A DNA stretch of 64,000 bases from Streptococcus porci DSM 23759 (lineage in GTDB: Bacteria > Bacillota > Bacilli > Lactobacillales > Streptococcaceae), in assembly GCF_000423765.1 (NCBI RefSeq), contig NZ_AUIP01000013.1:1-64000 (forward strand), in the 5' to 3' direction. The notes beneath the pieces were generated by a model that was given only the letters and a program-made list of their open reading frames with translations, did no database searches and had not been told where the DNA came from. Positions 1 through 7,960 of the stretch are shown here, piece by piece (within the stretch, counting starts at the first letter, position 1; each line of letters opens with the position of its first letter). The translations under genes and the position numbers were made by a program.

Positions 1-238
1 GGATATTCGTCATCAAAGAGGGATGAAGGAGCTCTACCAACATCGGAAAGAGACGATTGAACGGCTATTTGGCACAGCCAAGGAATACCATAATCTGCGC
101 TACACGAGGGAAAAAGGCAAGTCCAAAATGGAGGATAAGATTGGACTGACTTTGGCGTGCTTAAATCTCAAAAAACTAGCTAAAAGGATGGCAAGAAGGC
201 CTTTTTATTTTGTCCAGATGGGGTGGTTTCAGCATTAA
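1..238 (+). mobile_element. IS1182-family transposase, C-terminal end (cut by window edge)
   Basis: The open frame is already running at the window edge (codons in phase with base 2) and ends at TAA 236-238. The visible part carries the HRKETIERLFGTAKEYH region, then a conserved LTLACLNLKKLA segment. This is the C-terminal signature of IS1182-type DDE transposases, where the E of the catalytic triad lies in the 'KETIER' stretch. Only about 78 residues of a protein usually near 450-500 are inside the window. It is followed by two hairpins that look like the right end of the element. Whether the whole copy is intact cannot be judged from here. Confidence 0.8.
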
Positions 239-270
239 AACAGCCATTTTTCTCTAAAAACAGTAAAAAA

Positions 271-329
271 GACAAACACCAAAACGATGTTTGTCTGCAA
301 TCTGAAACTGTCCAATGGACAGTTTTTTT
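271..329 (+). terminator. Tandem hairpins at IS right end; the second is a rho-independent terminator
   Basis: The first hairpin has arms GACAAACA (271-278) and TGTTTGTC (288-295). The second has arms AACTGTCC (306-313) and GGACAGTT (317-324), a 3-nt loop and a T-run 323-329. Position and sequence fit the end of the IS and transcription termination of its transposase. Confidence 0.7.
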
Positions 330-337
330 GCTATAAT
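329..337 (+). promoter_or_regulatory. Extended -10 promoter just before the HAD gene (leaderless-type spacing)
   Basis: TG-N-TATAAT sits at 329-337, directly after the terminator T-run. The ATG at 345 begins only 7 bases after the -10 hexamer, which is about where transcription would start. No Shine-Dalgarno sequence fits in between, so the transcript is predicted to be leaderless. No good -35 is visible, as is common with extended -10 promoters. Confidence 0.55.
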
Positions 338-344
338 AGTCTCC

Positions 345-1157
345 ATGACTAAGAAAATTATTGCTATTGATTTAGACGGGACGCTCCTTAGAAGTGACCA
401 GACTATCTCGGATTACACCGTTGAGACCCTCCAAAAAATTCAAGAAAAGGGGCATAAAATCATCATTTCCACCGGTCGCCCTTATCGTACTGCTCTCCCT
501 TACTATCATCAACTGGGACTCCACACACCCATGATTAACTTTAATGGGTCACTGACGCACATTCCAGAGAGCAAGTGGGCCTATGAGCACAGCGTCACTA
601 TCGACCGCCAGTATCTTTTGGAGCTTCTGGGACAAGCAAAACAGATCGAAGCTGATTTCATCGCTAGTGAGTACCGTAAGAAATTTTACATCACAACCGA
701 TTTCCCTGAGACTATTGAGCCTCAACTGTTTGGCGTGCCAGAAATTACCGAAAAGATGGTTCTAAAAACAGACAAAATCACTAAAAATCCAAACGCCATT
801 CTCTTTCAAACAAGAGCTGATGATAAGTACGCCCTGGCTGAAGAGCTGCGCCAGCATTTTTCCCAAGAAATGGAGGTTGACTCTTGGGGTGGACCTCTAA
901 ACATCCTTGAATGCTCTCCCAAAGGGATTAACAAGGCCTACGCTCTCAAGTATCTGCTGGAGGTTTTAAACATTGATAAGGATAGACTTATCGCCTTTGG
1001 TGACGAGCACAATGACACCGAGATGCTTGCCTTAGCAAAGACTGGATATGCTATGAAAAACGCCAATCCCATGCTGTTGGACTTCGCCGATGACCAAATC
1101 TCTTGGACGAATAACGAAGACGGGGTGGCAAGAAAATTAGAAGAACTCTTCTTATAA
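345..1157 (+). CDS. HAD-superfamily (Cof-type, class IIB) sugar-phosphatase-like hydrolase
   Basis: A 270-residue protein starting MTKKIIAIDLDGTLLRSD. The DLDGT motif supplies the nucleophile and acid/base aspartates. A mid-protein STGRP motif (motif II), a late lysine in the SPKGINKAYAL region (motif III) and GDEHNDTEML (motif IV) complete the HAD set. The long insertion between motifs II and III is the C2 cap of the Cof/YidA/YkrA group, whose members dephosphorylate phosphosugars and related metabolites in the cytoplasm. An in-frame upstream ATG at 315 was rejected because it lies inside the terminator hairpin and has no ribosome site; 345 matches the family N-terminus. The gene stands alone, just downstream of an IS end. 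The exact substrate is unknown. Confidence 0.88.
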   Translation: MTKKIIAIDLDGTLLRSDQTISDYTVETLQKIQEKGHKIIISTGRPYRTALPYYHQLGLHTPMINFNGSLTHIPESKWAYEHSVTIDRQYLLELLGQAKQIEADFIASEYRKKFYITTDFPETIEPQLFGVPEITEKMVLKTDKITKNPNAILFQTRADDKYALAEELRQHFSQEMEVDSWGGPLNILECSPKGINKAYALKYLLEVLNIDKDRLIAFGDEHNDTEMLALAKTGYAMKNANPMLLDFADDQISWTNNEDGVARKLEELFL

Positions 1158-1412
1158 ATTGATGCCGCCTCAGACTATGTTTTTTTGGTAGCATTAAGGC
1201 ATAGTTTACAAGATACAAGGAATAGTGGTCAGACAAATGACCGATAGCGATAAAAATGATATGCTAAATTTACAAAACACTGACTAGACTGTCAGACCTC
1301 TCCAACCTATGACTGGGTTTGACAAAACATAATCTGGATAGAAATCAGCTACAGAGCATGACTTTTTGCCGTTGAAGCTAGCTATCAGATGGTCAAACTT
1401 TAGATTTTAGTC

Positions 1413-1508
1413 CTTATAGTCGAATGAATTAGTTTTCAGGTGCCGGTAGTACTAGAGTGCGACAACCCAAAGTAACGATGTCTCAAAGCTGATTCAAATG
1501 ACTATAAG
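1413..1508. repeat. About 96-bp palindromic intergenic repeat (BOX-like); the 1158-1531 gap is otherwise empty
   Basis: The arms CTTATAGTC..TGAAT (1413-1429) and ATTCA..GACTATAAG (1492-1508) are inverted copies matching at 14 of 17 positions. Between them are AGTACTAG (1448-1455) and GTAACGATG (1472-1480). The same landmarks (AGTACTAG.., ..GTTAACGACG.., ..AAATGAC) occur in the element at 6321-6427, so the two look like diverged members of one streptococcal repeat family. The rest of 1158-1531 shows no convincing gene. Confidence 0.45.
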
Positions 1509-1531
1509 ATGTTTTCCCAAGCAATAAACAT

Positions 1532-1765
1532 ATGGCATTGTTCAAGAGTTCGAGCGATAAAGATTACTCAGGCTCTTGTTTCGGAAAAAGTCGTCTGAAA
1601 ACAGTCGTTACAAAAGAAAAAGCACAGGACCAGCACAAGTTGATTATGTCGGTCACGGAAAACGACAGTTCTGCCATTTTCCTTATCAAGAATTTGGCCT
1701 CACCGAGAAAACATTTTAAAATTAATGGGGAGAAGGTTATTGCCTTGATTTTTGCCAAAGATTAG
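1532..1765 (+). CDS. Small hypothetical protein upstream of rarA
   Basis: A 77-codon frame from ATG 1532 whose TAG stop falls 10 bases before the rarA ATG, a layout expected of a translationally coupled gene. I do not recognise the family. The protein is soluble, with alternating charged and hydrophobic stretches (SVTENDSSAIFLIKNLASP) and no signal peptide or membrane segment. The start has no good Shine-Dalgarno sequence, so this may be a remnant or have a different start. The opposite strand is also open here, which lowers confidence. Confidence 0.4.
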   Translation: MALFKSSSDKDYSGSCFGKSRLKTVVTKEKAQDQHKLIMSVTENDSSAIFLIKNLASPRKHFKINGEKVIALIFAKD

Positions 1766-1775
1766 GAGGAAGATA

Positions 1776-3044
1776 ATGCCTGATAATTTAGCGCTCCGTA
1801 TGCGCCCACGCAATATTTCTGAGGTTATCGGCCAGCAACATCTAGTCGGTGAGGGCAAAATTATTCGCCGTATGGTTGATGCCAATATGCTGTCGTCTAT
1901 GATTCTCTACGGTCCTCCCGGTATTGGAAAGACCTCAATCGCTAGCGCAATCGCAGGAACTACCAAGTGGGCATTTCGCACCTTCAATGCTACAACAGAT
2001 AGCAAGAAGCGCCTGCAGGAAATCGCCGAAGAAGCAAGGTTTTCAGGTGGCTTGGTTCTGCTTTTAGACGAGATTCACAGACTGGACAAAACCAAACAAG
2101 ACTTTCTGTTACCGCTCCTAGAAAATGGCAACATCATCATGATTGGAGCGACAACTGAAAACCCCTTTTTCTCCGTCACCCCAGCCATTCGCTCTCGAGT
2201 ACAAATCTTCGAACTAGAGCCCTTATCTAACAACGATATCAAGTCTGCTATCAAGCACGCCATTTCAGACAAGGAGCGTGGTTTTACCTTTGAAGTCATC
2301 TTAGACGAAGATGCCCTCGATTTTATCACAACAGCAACCAATGGCGACCTGCGCTCTGCCTACAATTCCCTAGATTTGGCAGTCATGTCAACCCTAGCAT
2401 CTGAAAACGGCAGTCGCCACATCACCTTGGACACCGTAGAAAACAGTCTCCAGCGTAGCTACATTACTATGGATAAAAACGGCGACGGCCACTACGATGT
2501 GCTCTCCGCCCTGCAAAAAGCCATCCGTGGTTCTGATGTCGATGCAGCTTTACACTACGCTGCTCGCTTAGTTGAGGCGGGTGATTTACCAAGCTTAGCT
2601 CGCCGCCTGACAGTCATTGCCTATGAAGACATCGGTCTAGCTAACCCTGACGCTCAAATTCATACCGTAACAGCTCTTGAGGCTGCTCAGAAAATCGGAT
2701 TTCCAGAAGCACGGATTCTTATTGCTAATATTGTGATTGACCTAGCCCTATCTCCGAAGTCTAATTCAGCCTACCTAGCCATGGACGCTGCTCTAGCTGA
2801 CCTACGCAAATCTGGTAACCTTCCCATCCCAAGACATCTGCGCGACGGTCACTACACAGGAAGCAAGGAACTGGGCAACGCTACCGCCTATAAATACCCC
2901 CACGCTTATCCAGAAAAATGGGTCAAGCAGCAGTATCTCCCTGACAAGCTCGTTGGTGCCAGCTATTTCACAGCCAATGAAACCGGCAAATACGAACGAG
3001 CTCTAGGAGCTAACAAAGACCGAATTGACAAGTTGTCCAAATAA
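1776..3044 (+). CDS. rarA: Replication-associated recombination protein A (RarA/MgsA AAA+ ATPase)
   Basis: A 422-residue AAA+ ATPase of the RarA/MgsA/WRNIP1 family, which acts at stalled replication forks together with SSB and the replisome. Walker A is GPPGIGKTS (about residues 46-54) and Walker B is LLLDEIHR (about 97-104). The sensor region GATTENPFFSV is typical of RarA. The C-terminal half (AYEDIGLANPDA and the later YKYPHAYPEKWVKQQYLP) is the RarA tetramerisation domain. The ATG at 1776 has an AGGAGGA site 5 bases upstream; an in-frame ATG at 1752 would overlap the preceding ORF and lacks one. A bidirectional terminator follows the stop. Confidence 0.95.
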   Translation: MPDNLALRMRPRNISEVIGQQHLVGEGKIIRRMVDANMLSSMILYGPPGIGKTSIASAIAGTTKWAFRTFNATTDSKKRLQEIAEEARFSGGLVLLLDEIHRLDKTKQDFLLPLLENGNIIMIGATTENPFFSVTPAIRSRVQIFELEPLSNNDIKSAIKHAISDKERGFTFEVILDEDALDFITTATNGDLRSAYNSLDLAVMSTLASENGSRHITLDTVENSLQRSYITMDKNGDGHYDVLSALQKAIRGSDVDAALHYAARLVEAGDLPSLARRLTVIAYEDIGLANPDAQIHTVTALEAAQKIGFPEARILIANIVIDLALSPKSNSAYLAMDAALADLRKSGNLPIPRHLRDGHYTGSKELGNATAYKYPHAYPEKWVKQQYLPDKLVGASYFTANETGKYERALGANKDRIDKLSK

Positions 3045-3047
3045 TAA

Positions 3048-3070
3048 AACTCCCTTACTGCAAGGGAGTT
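3048..3070. terminator. Bidirectional terminator between rarA and the DUF896 gene
   Basis: Perfect arms AACTCCCTT and AAGGGAGTT with a 5-base loop, followed by a T-run on the plus strand. It separates the convergent rarA and DUF896 genes. Confidence 0.85.
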
Positions 3071-3075
3071 ATTTT

Positions 3076-3333
3076 TTATGAATTTGGATCATCTAGCGAA
3101 CGGCCATGCAAGCCTTTTTCACGTTGGAGTTGGCGGAGTTTCTCAGGTGTGATATCATTCCCCTCTTCATCCACGATCTTAAGGCCAGCAATATGGTGGC
3201 GTACCGAACGACGATAGCCTTCAATATACTCTTCACGAAGTTTAGCTTGCTCAACTTTCTCAGCCCCAGTCAGACCGACTGTTTTTTTCTTACGTGCCAA
3301 TTCGTTGATACGATCAATTTTTGCTTGTTCCAT
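3076..3333 (-). CDS. DUF896-family small protein (YnzC-like)
   Basis: An 85-residue protein beginning [17 protein letters not shown], the hallmark of the DUF896/YnzC family of small helical-hairpin proteins widespread in Firmicutes. The N-terminal two helices (to about residue 45) are followed by a charged tail ending DDPNS. Its function is not established; B. subtilis YnzC sits in the SOS-linked yneA operon, but no such context is present here. The ATG at 3333 was preferred over an adjacent upstream TTG because GGAGG lies 5 bases before it. The gene ends at the shared terminator with rarA and lies 9 bp downstream of glyS, so it is probably co-transcribed with glyQS. Confidence 0.85.
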   Translation of the reverse strand: MEQAKIDRINELARKKKTVGLTGAEKVEQAKLREEYIEGYRRSVRHHIAGLKIVDEEGNDITPEKLRQLQREKGLHGRSLDDPNS

Positions 3334-3342
3334 CAAATCCTC

Positions 3343-5382
3343 CTATTTGGTGTTCAAAAGGTTGAATTTTGCCACAGCTCTCGCTTTTTGGGTCAAGTTT
3401 ACCAAAAGTGCCAAACGGTTGTTTTTGACTGCCTCATTGTCTACCATGACCATAGTATTATCAAAGAAGTTATCGATAACTGGGCTTAGGGCAAATAGCT
3501 GAGCGACTCTATCGCTTGCAGTGCCTGAGAGGACTAGGTCATCAGTTGCCTGTGCCAGTGCTTTTTCTGCCTCATTTTCAAAGAGGTGGCTGTCAACTTG
3601 GCTACTAGCGTCAGCTTTTTCTGCCAAATTAAAGACACGTGAAAGACTTTCAACAGCTGCCTTATAATTGTCTGCTTTAGAGGCTTCAAACAAGCTCTCC
3701 GCTGCTGCCAACATTTCTGGAACAACGAAGGTTGAACCAGCAAGAACGGCTTCTTTGATGTCTTTCGGAATCGCCTTATCCATCATCTTCTCAACGCGGG
3801 CACGGATAAAGTCCATAACAGCTGGCTGGTTGTCATAAGTCAAGCTGGCAAAGTTCAAGCTGTAGAGTTCCGCAATCAACTGATCCAACGGAATTTCCCA
3901 ACCAAATGCTTCCAAGATTCGAACGATCCCCTGTGTCGCACGACGAAGAGCGTAAGGATCGTTTGAGCCAGAAGGAATCAAGCCAACTGAGAAGAAGGAT
4001 AGGAGGGTGTCAAATTTGTCAGCCAGTGCCAAGACCGCACCGACCTTGCTTTCAGGCAATTCGCCTTCTGCTGAGTTTGGCAAGTAGTGCTCACGGATTG
4101 CTGCTGCCACCGCAGGTTTTTCCCCTGCAAGAAGGGCATATTTCTCACCCATAATCCCTTGCAGTTCATCAAACTCGCCGACCATGCCTGTCAAGAGGTC
4201 AAACTTGTAGATGTCCGCCGCACGCGCCACATCTGCTTTTTCGTCCGCAGACAAGCCAGCCAAGTCAGCCAGTTTTTCTGCGATGACTTTTGTGCGTGCC
4301 ATGTGCTCGTAAAGCGAGCCAATTTTCTCATGGAAGGTCACGACTTTGAGGCGTTCCACCAAGTCAGCAATCTTGAGTTTTTGGTCTTCACGCCAGAAGA
4401 ACTCACCGTCTTCTAAACGAGCCACCAAAACTTTTTCGTTTCCTTTGATGACATTGTCAAGGTATTGGTCATTACCGTTGCGGACGGAGATGAAGTTTGG
4501 CAAGAGTTTGCCAGCCTTATCCCGCACCACGAAGTAACGTTGGTGATTTTTCATAGAAGTAACCAAGACTTCTTCTGGCACTTCCAAGTATTTGGTGTCA
4601 AAGGAACCCATAAAGGCAGTTGGGTACTCGACCAGGTTGAGAACTTCATTGAGCAGGTCCTCATCTATCTCAACGGTCACATTGTGTTTATCCTCGATAG
4701 CCTTGATTTGCTCGACAATCATATCTTGACGCTCTGCGGGGTCTGTAATGACAAACTGTGCACGCAAGTCTGCCTCGTAAGAATCTGCACTTGCAATCTC
4801 GGTTTCATTTCCAAGGAAACGATGACCACGGCTGATGCGACCTGATGAAATGTCCAAGAAATCCATATCCAGTGCCTCATCGTCCAAGAGAACGGTCAAG
4901 GTGTGGACAGGACGGATGTAGGCGAATTTGTTGGACGCCCAGTTCATGCTGACAGGGAAGGTCATAGCCTTCAAGACCTCTGGAATGCCCGCCAAGACAG
5001 CCTTAGCTGGCTGGCCTGCTTCGTGTTTGGTCACATAAACATACTCTTCGCCCTTGATCTCGCGGAACTCAATGTCAGCTGTCGTCAAGCCTTTGCCACG
5101 GACAAAGCCTTCTGCAGCTTTAGTGAAGTTTCCGTCTGCATCCAAGGCAATCTTCTTAGCAGGACCCTTGAAATCTTCCGTCAGATCTGTCTGTTGGTCC
5201 GCCAAACCACGGACACGAACAGCCAAACGGCGTGGCGTTGAAAAGACATCAATGCTGTCAAAAGCCAAGCGATTGTCTGTCAAAAAAGTCGCCATGCGGT
5301 CACGCAACTGGTGCATGGCTGGGGTTACGATGTAGGCAGGGATTTCTTCCAAGCCAAGTTCAACAAGTAAATTCTTTGTCAT
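3343..5382 (-). CDS. glyS: Glycyl-tRNA synthetase beta subunit
   Basis: A 679-residue beta subunit of the bacterial heterotetrameric (alpha2beta2) glycyl-tRNA synthetase, which binds and positions tRNA-Gly while the alpha subunit activates glycine. The N-terminus [19 protein letters not shown] and the FRTPRRL-like segment ([14 protein letters not shown]) are diagnostic. An HD-like helical domain lies centrally ([23 protein letters not shown]), with an anticodon-binding DALR-like domain at the C-terminus. Length is normal for the family (about 680-700). Its ATG overlaps the glyQ stop by one base, so the two subunits are translationally coupled. Confidence 0.96.
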   Translation of the reverse strand: MTKNLLVELGLEEIPAYIVTPAMHQLRDRMATFLTDNRLAFDSIDVFSTPRRLAVRVRGLADQQTDLTEDFKGPAKKIALDADGNFTKAAEGFVRGKGLTTADIEFREIKGEEYVYVTKHEAGQPAKAVLAGIPEVLKAMTFPVSMNWASNKFAYIRPVHTLTVLLDDEALDMDFLDISSGRISRGHRFLGNETEIASADSYEADLRAQFVITDPAERQDMIVEQIKAIEDKHNVTVEIDEDLLNEVLNLVEYPTAFMGSFDTKYLEVPEEVLVTSMKNHQRYFVVRDKAGKLLPNFISVRNGNDQYLDNVIKGNEKVLVARLEDGEFFWREDQKLKIADLVERLKVVTFHEKIGSLYEHMARTKVIAEKLADLAGLSADEKADVARAADIYKFDLLTGMVGEFDELQGIMGEKYALLAGEKPAVAAAIREHYLPNSAEGELPESKVGAVLALADKFDTLLSFFSVGLIPSGSNDPYALRRATQGIVRILEAFGWEIPLDQLIAELYSLNFASLTYDNQPAVMDFIRARVEKMMDKAIPKDIKEAVLAGSTFVVPEMLAAAESLFEASKADNYKAAVESLSRVFNLAEKADASSQVDSHLFENEAEKALAQATDDLVLSGTASDRVAQLFALSPVIDNFFDNTMVMVDNEAVKNNRLALLVNLTQKARAVAKFNLLNTK

Positions 5383-6299
5383 TATTCTGCGTCCTCCTTC
5401 AACAATTCTGCTCGTGTTGCTTCATCCAAAAGTGGGAAGCCAAGTTTCTTCCGCTCTGCCACAAAGGTTTTGGCAACGACACGAGCAAGGTTACGGATAC
5501 GGGCAATGTAGCCTGCACGCTCGGTTACAGACACGGCACCGCGGGCATCCAACAAGTTAAAGGTATGAGAACATTTGAGAACATAGTCAAAGGCTGGGTG
5601 AACCAAGCCCTCTTCCAAAGCCCGCTCTGCTTCTTTTTCAAACTTGGTAAAGTTTTCAAGGAGCATATCCTGGTCGGATACTTCAAAGGAATATTTTGAA
5701 TGCTCGTACTCCGGCTGAATAAAGATTTCGCCGTATTTGACGCCGTCTGCCCATTCGATATCGTAAACGGAGTCAACTTCTTGGATATAGGATGCCAAAC
5801 GCTCCAAACCATAAGTTACTTCGGCTGTGACAGGACCTGTCGCCAAACCACCAACTTGTTGGAAATAGGTAAACTGCGTGATTTCCATACCGTCCAACCA
5901 GACTTCCCAGCCTAGACCAGCTGAACCTGTTGATGGGTTTTCCCAGTTGTCCTCAACGAAACGAATGTCATGTTCCAAGGGATTGATGCCCAAACGCTCC
6001 AAAGATTCCAAGTAAAGTTCTTGGATGTTAGATGGAGATGGTTTCATAACCACTTGGAACTGGTGGTGCTGATACAAACGGTTTGGATTTTCCCCATAAC
6101 GACCATCTGCTGGACGACGAGACGGCTCCACATAAGCCGCATTCCATGGCTCAGGACCGATAGCACGCAAGAAAGTGTAAGGGCTCATAGTACCCGCTCC
6201 CTTCTCCGTATCATAGGCCTGCATGAGCAAGCAGCCCTGCTCATTCCAAAATTGTTGTAAGGTTAAAATGATTTCTTGAAACGTTAATTTCTTTGACAT
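5382..6299 (-). CDS. glyQ: Glycyl-tRNA synthetase alpha subunit
   Basis: A 305-residue class II aminoacyl-tRNA synthetase alpha subunit that activates glycine in the cytoplasm. Visible are the family N-terminus ([18 protein letters not shown]), motif-rich segments [13 protein letters not shown] and [17 protein letters not shown], and [14 protein letters not shown] glycine-site residues. The ATG at 6299 has GAGG about 7 bases upstream. Expression should be governed by the glycine T-box upstream. Unusually, the leader and the gene are separated by about 290 bases of inserted repeat DNA, and the residues MSKKLTF are encoded a second time at 6577, where the ancestral-looking GGAGG-ATG lies. Confidence 0.96.
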   Translation of the reverse strand: MSKKLTFQEIILTLQQFWNEQGCLLMQAYDTEKGAGTMSPYTFLRAIGPEPWNAAYVEPSRRPADGRYGENPNRLYQHHQFQVVMKPSPSNIQELYLESLERLGINPLEHDIRFVEDNWENPSTGSAGLGWEVWLDGMEITQFTYFQQVGGLATGPVTAEVTYGLERLASYIQEVDSVYDIEWADGVKYGEIFIQPEYEHSKYSFEVSDQDMLLENFTKFEKEAERALEEGLVHPAFDYVLKCSHTFNLLDARGAVSVTERAGYIARIRNLARVVAKTFVAERKKLGFPLLDEATRAELLKEDAE

Positions 6300-6320
6300 A
6301 TATTTCCTCTTTCTTTAATT

Positions 6321-6427
6321 ATAAGTCTTTTGGTTTACTTTTAGTACTAGGCAACGAGCTGCAGGCTGTACTGGAGTACGGCAAAGCGAGTTAACGACGT
6401 AATAAAAGATAAACTAAATGACGATGA
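6321..6427. repeat. BOX-like intergenic repeat inserted between T-box leader and glyQ
   Basis: It contains AGTACTAGGCAACGAGCTGC, then GCAGGCTGTACTGGAGTACG, then GCAAAGCGAGTTAACGACG. This closely resembles the pneumococcal/mitis-group BOX A-C type repeat, whose core reads GCAGGCTGTACTTGAGTACG followed by GCAAGGCGACG. The outer ends (ATAAGTC..GGTTTAC and ATAAACT..ATGAC) are imperfect inverted repeats. It shares landmarks with the element at 1413-1508. Confidence 0.6.
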
Positions 6428-6436
6428 TTTTGCGAC

Positions 6437-6475
6437 GTTCGCCTTTCCTAGCCGATACCGCTAGGAAAGGCGAAC
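6437..6475. other. Perfect 16-bp stem hairpin in the glyQ leader
   Basis: Arms GTTCGCCTTTCCTAGC (6437-6452) and its exact reverse complement (6460-6475) surround a 7-base loop. There is no U-run on either side, so it is not a classical terminator. It would fold in the glyQ mRNA between the T-box and the coding region, and it contains the stop codon of the upstream ORF. Confidence 0.7.
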
Positions 6476-6577
6476 TAGTACAGCGTCTATCTCAGTCGTC
6501 CTAGCGATGAGCGTGTGACTATTCGACTGAAAGGAGACTATGCCACTGACACTATGAAATGTAAGTTTCTTTGACAT
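6461..6577 (-). other. 38-codon upstream ORF carrying a duplicate of the glyQ start (MSKKLTF)
   Basis: An ATG at 6577 with GGAGG 5-9 bases upstream opens a 38-residue frame whose first seven residues are identical to GlyQ, then diverge and stop at TAG inside the hairpin. The nucleotide context (TTCTTTGACATA on the plus strand) is shared with the real glyQ start at 6299. The simplest reading is that this was the original glyQ start and an insertion duplicated it. Whether it is translated is unknown. Confidence 0.5.
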
Positions 6578-6605
6578 AATATCCTCCGTTTTTTTATGGT
6601 AGATC

Positions 6606-6790
6606 GACAAAAAGAACCACATTCTCTTCCCCTGTCAACAGACATAGGGGCGTTGAGAACGCGGTTCCACCCTAATTTATTACTTCATTATTGTTTGATT
6701 GTGACCGAAAGCGCCTGTTACTTCTATCCACCGCTCGGCTTGCACCCTCCCGAACTCGCTAAGGCTTCATCAAAATAACCTTCTTTCATG
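6606..6790 (-). promoter_or_regulatory. T-box riboswitch leader (glycine) of glyQS
   Basis: Reading the minus strand, the T-box core GGGTGGAACCGCG is at 6674-6660. It is part of alternative structures: the terminator pairs GAACCGCG.TTCTC..CCCCT with AGGGG..GAGAA..GTGGTTC and is followed by a U-run at 6613-6609. A GC-rich stem I lies upstream at about 6775-6690. Uncharged tRNA-Gly should stabilise the antiterminator and allow glyQS transcription. I could not assign the specifier codon with certainty. Confidence 0.9.
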
Positions 6791-6796
6791 GTCAAT

Positions 6797-6825
6797 AGTA
6801 TAGCAGAAAAATCAAGCTTTGTCTA
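6797..6825 (-). promoter_or_regulatory. Promoter of the T-box / glyQS transcript
   Basis: On the minus strand, TAGACA (6825-6820), a 17-base spacer, then TATACT (6802-6797), preceded by TG one base upstream (extended -10). The -35 overlaps the stop codon of the upstream frameshifted gene. Confidence 0.6.
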
Positions 6826-7723
6826 TTTTTTTAATATGTTATAGACTGTATTGAAGGTCGTCATTTTCTGGATTTGTTCCGTCTGCTGGAGTGCTGTTTC
6901 TTGTTGTTGCATTAGTTGATTGTATTGATTTTCTTGATGGAAAAGATTTAGGGCTTCTTGAAGCGTTCTAGCTCGTCCCTCATTAACATATATCCGCATG
7001 GTGTCAAAAAAGAAGGAGGAACTGTTTTGAGCTTGTTGCTGAATAAGAGGATGTTCCCCTGCCTTTTGAAAATGCCAATCTATACAGGCTTGAGCTTCCT
7101 GTTTTTCTTTTTGAATATGAGATAGTTCTACCTTCTTTCTTTCGTTCTTGGCTATTTTTAATAAAATATCCTAGACCCAACATCAATACTATGTAAATTA
7201 GAAGCATATGGGCATTCTTTAAGCCATAGGACAGCAGTTCACCTACAAATAAGAACAGAAGGAACCCTAAAATCCACCATAAGTAGTTGCCTTTTTTCCG
7301 CCTCTCAACTTCGGAAATCTCCAGAAATTGAAACCACCTATTTGCTCCCTCTAATTTACTCATCAAGATAGCCGCATCGTAGAGGTACCAGCTCAATTCA
7401 TTCATGTTAAATTGTGCAAAAAATCCAATTCCATAAACCGATTGATACCACTTTTCAGAGGTCATTACTTGACTAGTCAGATGCCGAAACCTTTCAAAAT
7501 TTCCTGCTTTCTCGCCTAATTCATCAACGGCCTTCTTATCTTCCGGCGACAACTCAATCTTATTCATAAGGTAGAGCTCATAGGTCGGCGCTTCCTTAGC
7601 ACGATCATTTTTATAGCCATTTGGAATATCGTAATGTCGATATTCTTCAACAATTTTGTTTTTCTTTTGTAAATTTTCAGCCTTAAATTTCTCGATTAGT
7701 TGCAAATCCTCTTGATCTAGCAT
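6823..7723 (-). pseudogene. Two-part hypothetical membrane protein, broken by a one-base frameshift
   Basis: The first part, from ATG 7723, encodes a charged helical N-terminus (ELSPEDKKAVDELGEKAGNF) and two membrane segments (LWWILGFLLFLFVGELLSYG and MLLIYIVLMLGLGYF). In that frame it runs into a low-complexity Ser/Thr/Lys tail and stops at 7004. From the A-run at 7159-7155 (5 A on the coding strand), the other frame continues with a natural-looking coiled tail (KIAKNERKKVELSHIQKEKQ... then QQQETALQQTEQIQKMTTF) ending at TAG 6823. Removing one A gives a continuous protein of about 299 residues. This is either a real inactivating frameshift, a phase-variation-like homopolymer, or a sequencing error. 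The function is unknown. It lies 14 bp downstream of a small zinc-ribbon gene and is probably co-transcribed with it. Confidence 0.7.
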
Positions 7724-7737
7724 ATTTCCTCCAAAAC

Positions 7738-7875
7738 TTATCTATGTTCAATCCATTTATGATAGCAATTTTTACACTGATAATATGTTTCAGCCTGCTT
7801 GCCACTTGAAAACACTAAACCAGAGTGATTATCTCCAATTTTAACAACCTGATAATTTCCACATTTCGGACACAT
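7738..7875 (-). CDS. 45-residue zinc-ribbon protein
   Basis: A short gene with CPKCG at residues 2-6 and CKNC at residues 34-37, a classic four-cysteine zinc ribbon, and a basic aromatic C-terminus (YHKWIEHR). The ATG at 7875 is preceded by GGGG about 8 bases upstream. It sits 14 bp before the frameshifted membrane-protein gene and behind a palindrome-bearing promoter, so the two likely form one regulated unit. Similar stand-alone ribbons often accompany small membrane or stress proteins, but no specific role can be assigned. Confidence 0.7.
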   Translation of the reverse strand: MCPKCGNYQVVKIGDNHSGLVFSSGKQAETYYQCKNCYHKWIEHR

Positions 7876-7904
7876 ATCTTTCGCCCCTTTTTTTACTTTT
7901 TAGG

Positions 7905-7960
7905 AAGGCTTGGCTGTAAAGTCAAGCCTTGTTATACTAGTATAACAAGCGATTTGTCAA
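7905..7960 (-). promoter_or_regulatory. Promoter with 22-bp perfect palindromic operator and 5'UTR hairpin
   Basis: A perfect palindrome at 7928-7949 (half-site CTTGTTATACT followed by its reverse complement) lies between TTGACA (7960-7955) and a -10-like TATAAC (7936-7931) on the minus strand. It therefore covers the RNA polymerase site. Immediately downstream, AAGGCTTG/CAAGCCTT (7905-7912/7923-7930) would form a hairpin in the leader. The palindrome is typical of a dimeric repressor operator, for example of the GntR/YtrA type; the regulator is not identified in this window. Confidence 0.6.

Noticed and set aside
345..1157. Earlier in-frame start at 315
   Set aside because: It lies inside the IS terminator hairpin and upstream of the promoter, so it could not be on the transcript.
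1564..1885. Minus-strand frames opposite the rarA upstream region
   Set aside because: No ribosome sites and no recognisable product; the plus strand fits the operon layout with rarA better.
3906..5335. Several long open frames antisense to glyS
   Set aside because: Shadows of the strongly coding glyS frame; their products are Cys/His/Phe-rich without family features or ribosome sites.
6596..6778. 60-codon plus-strand open frame
   Set aside because: It is the complement of the T-box leader; the T-box core and terminator explain the sequence.
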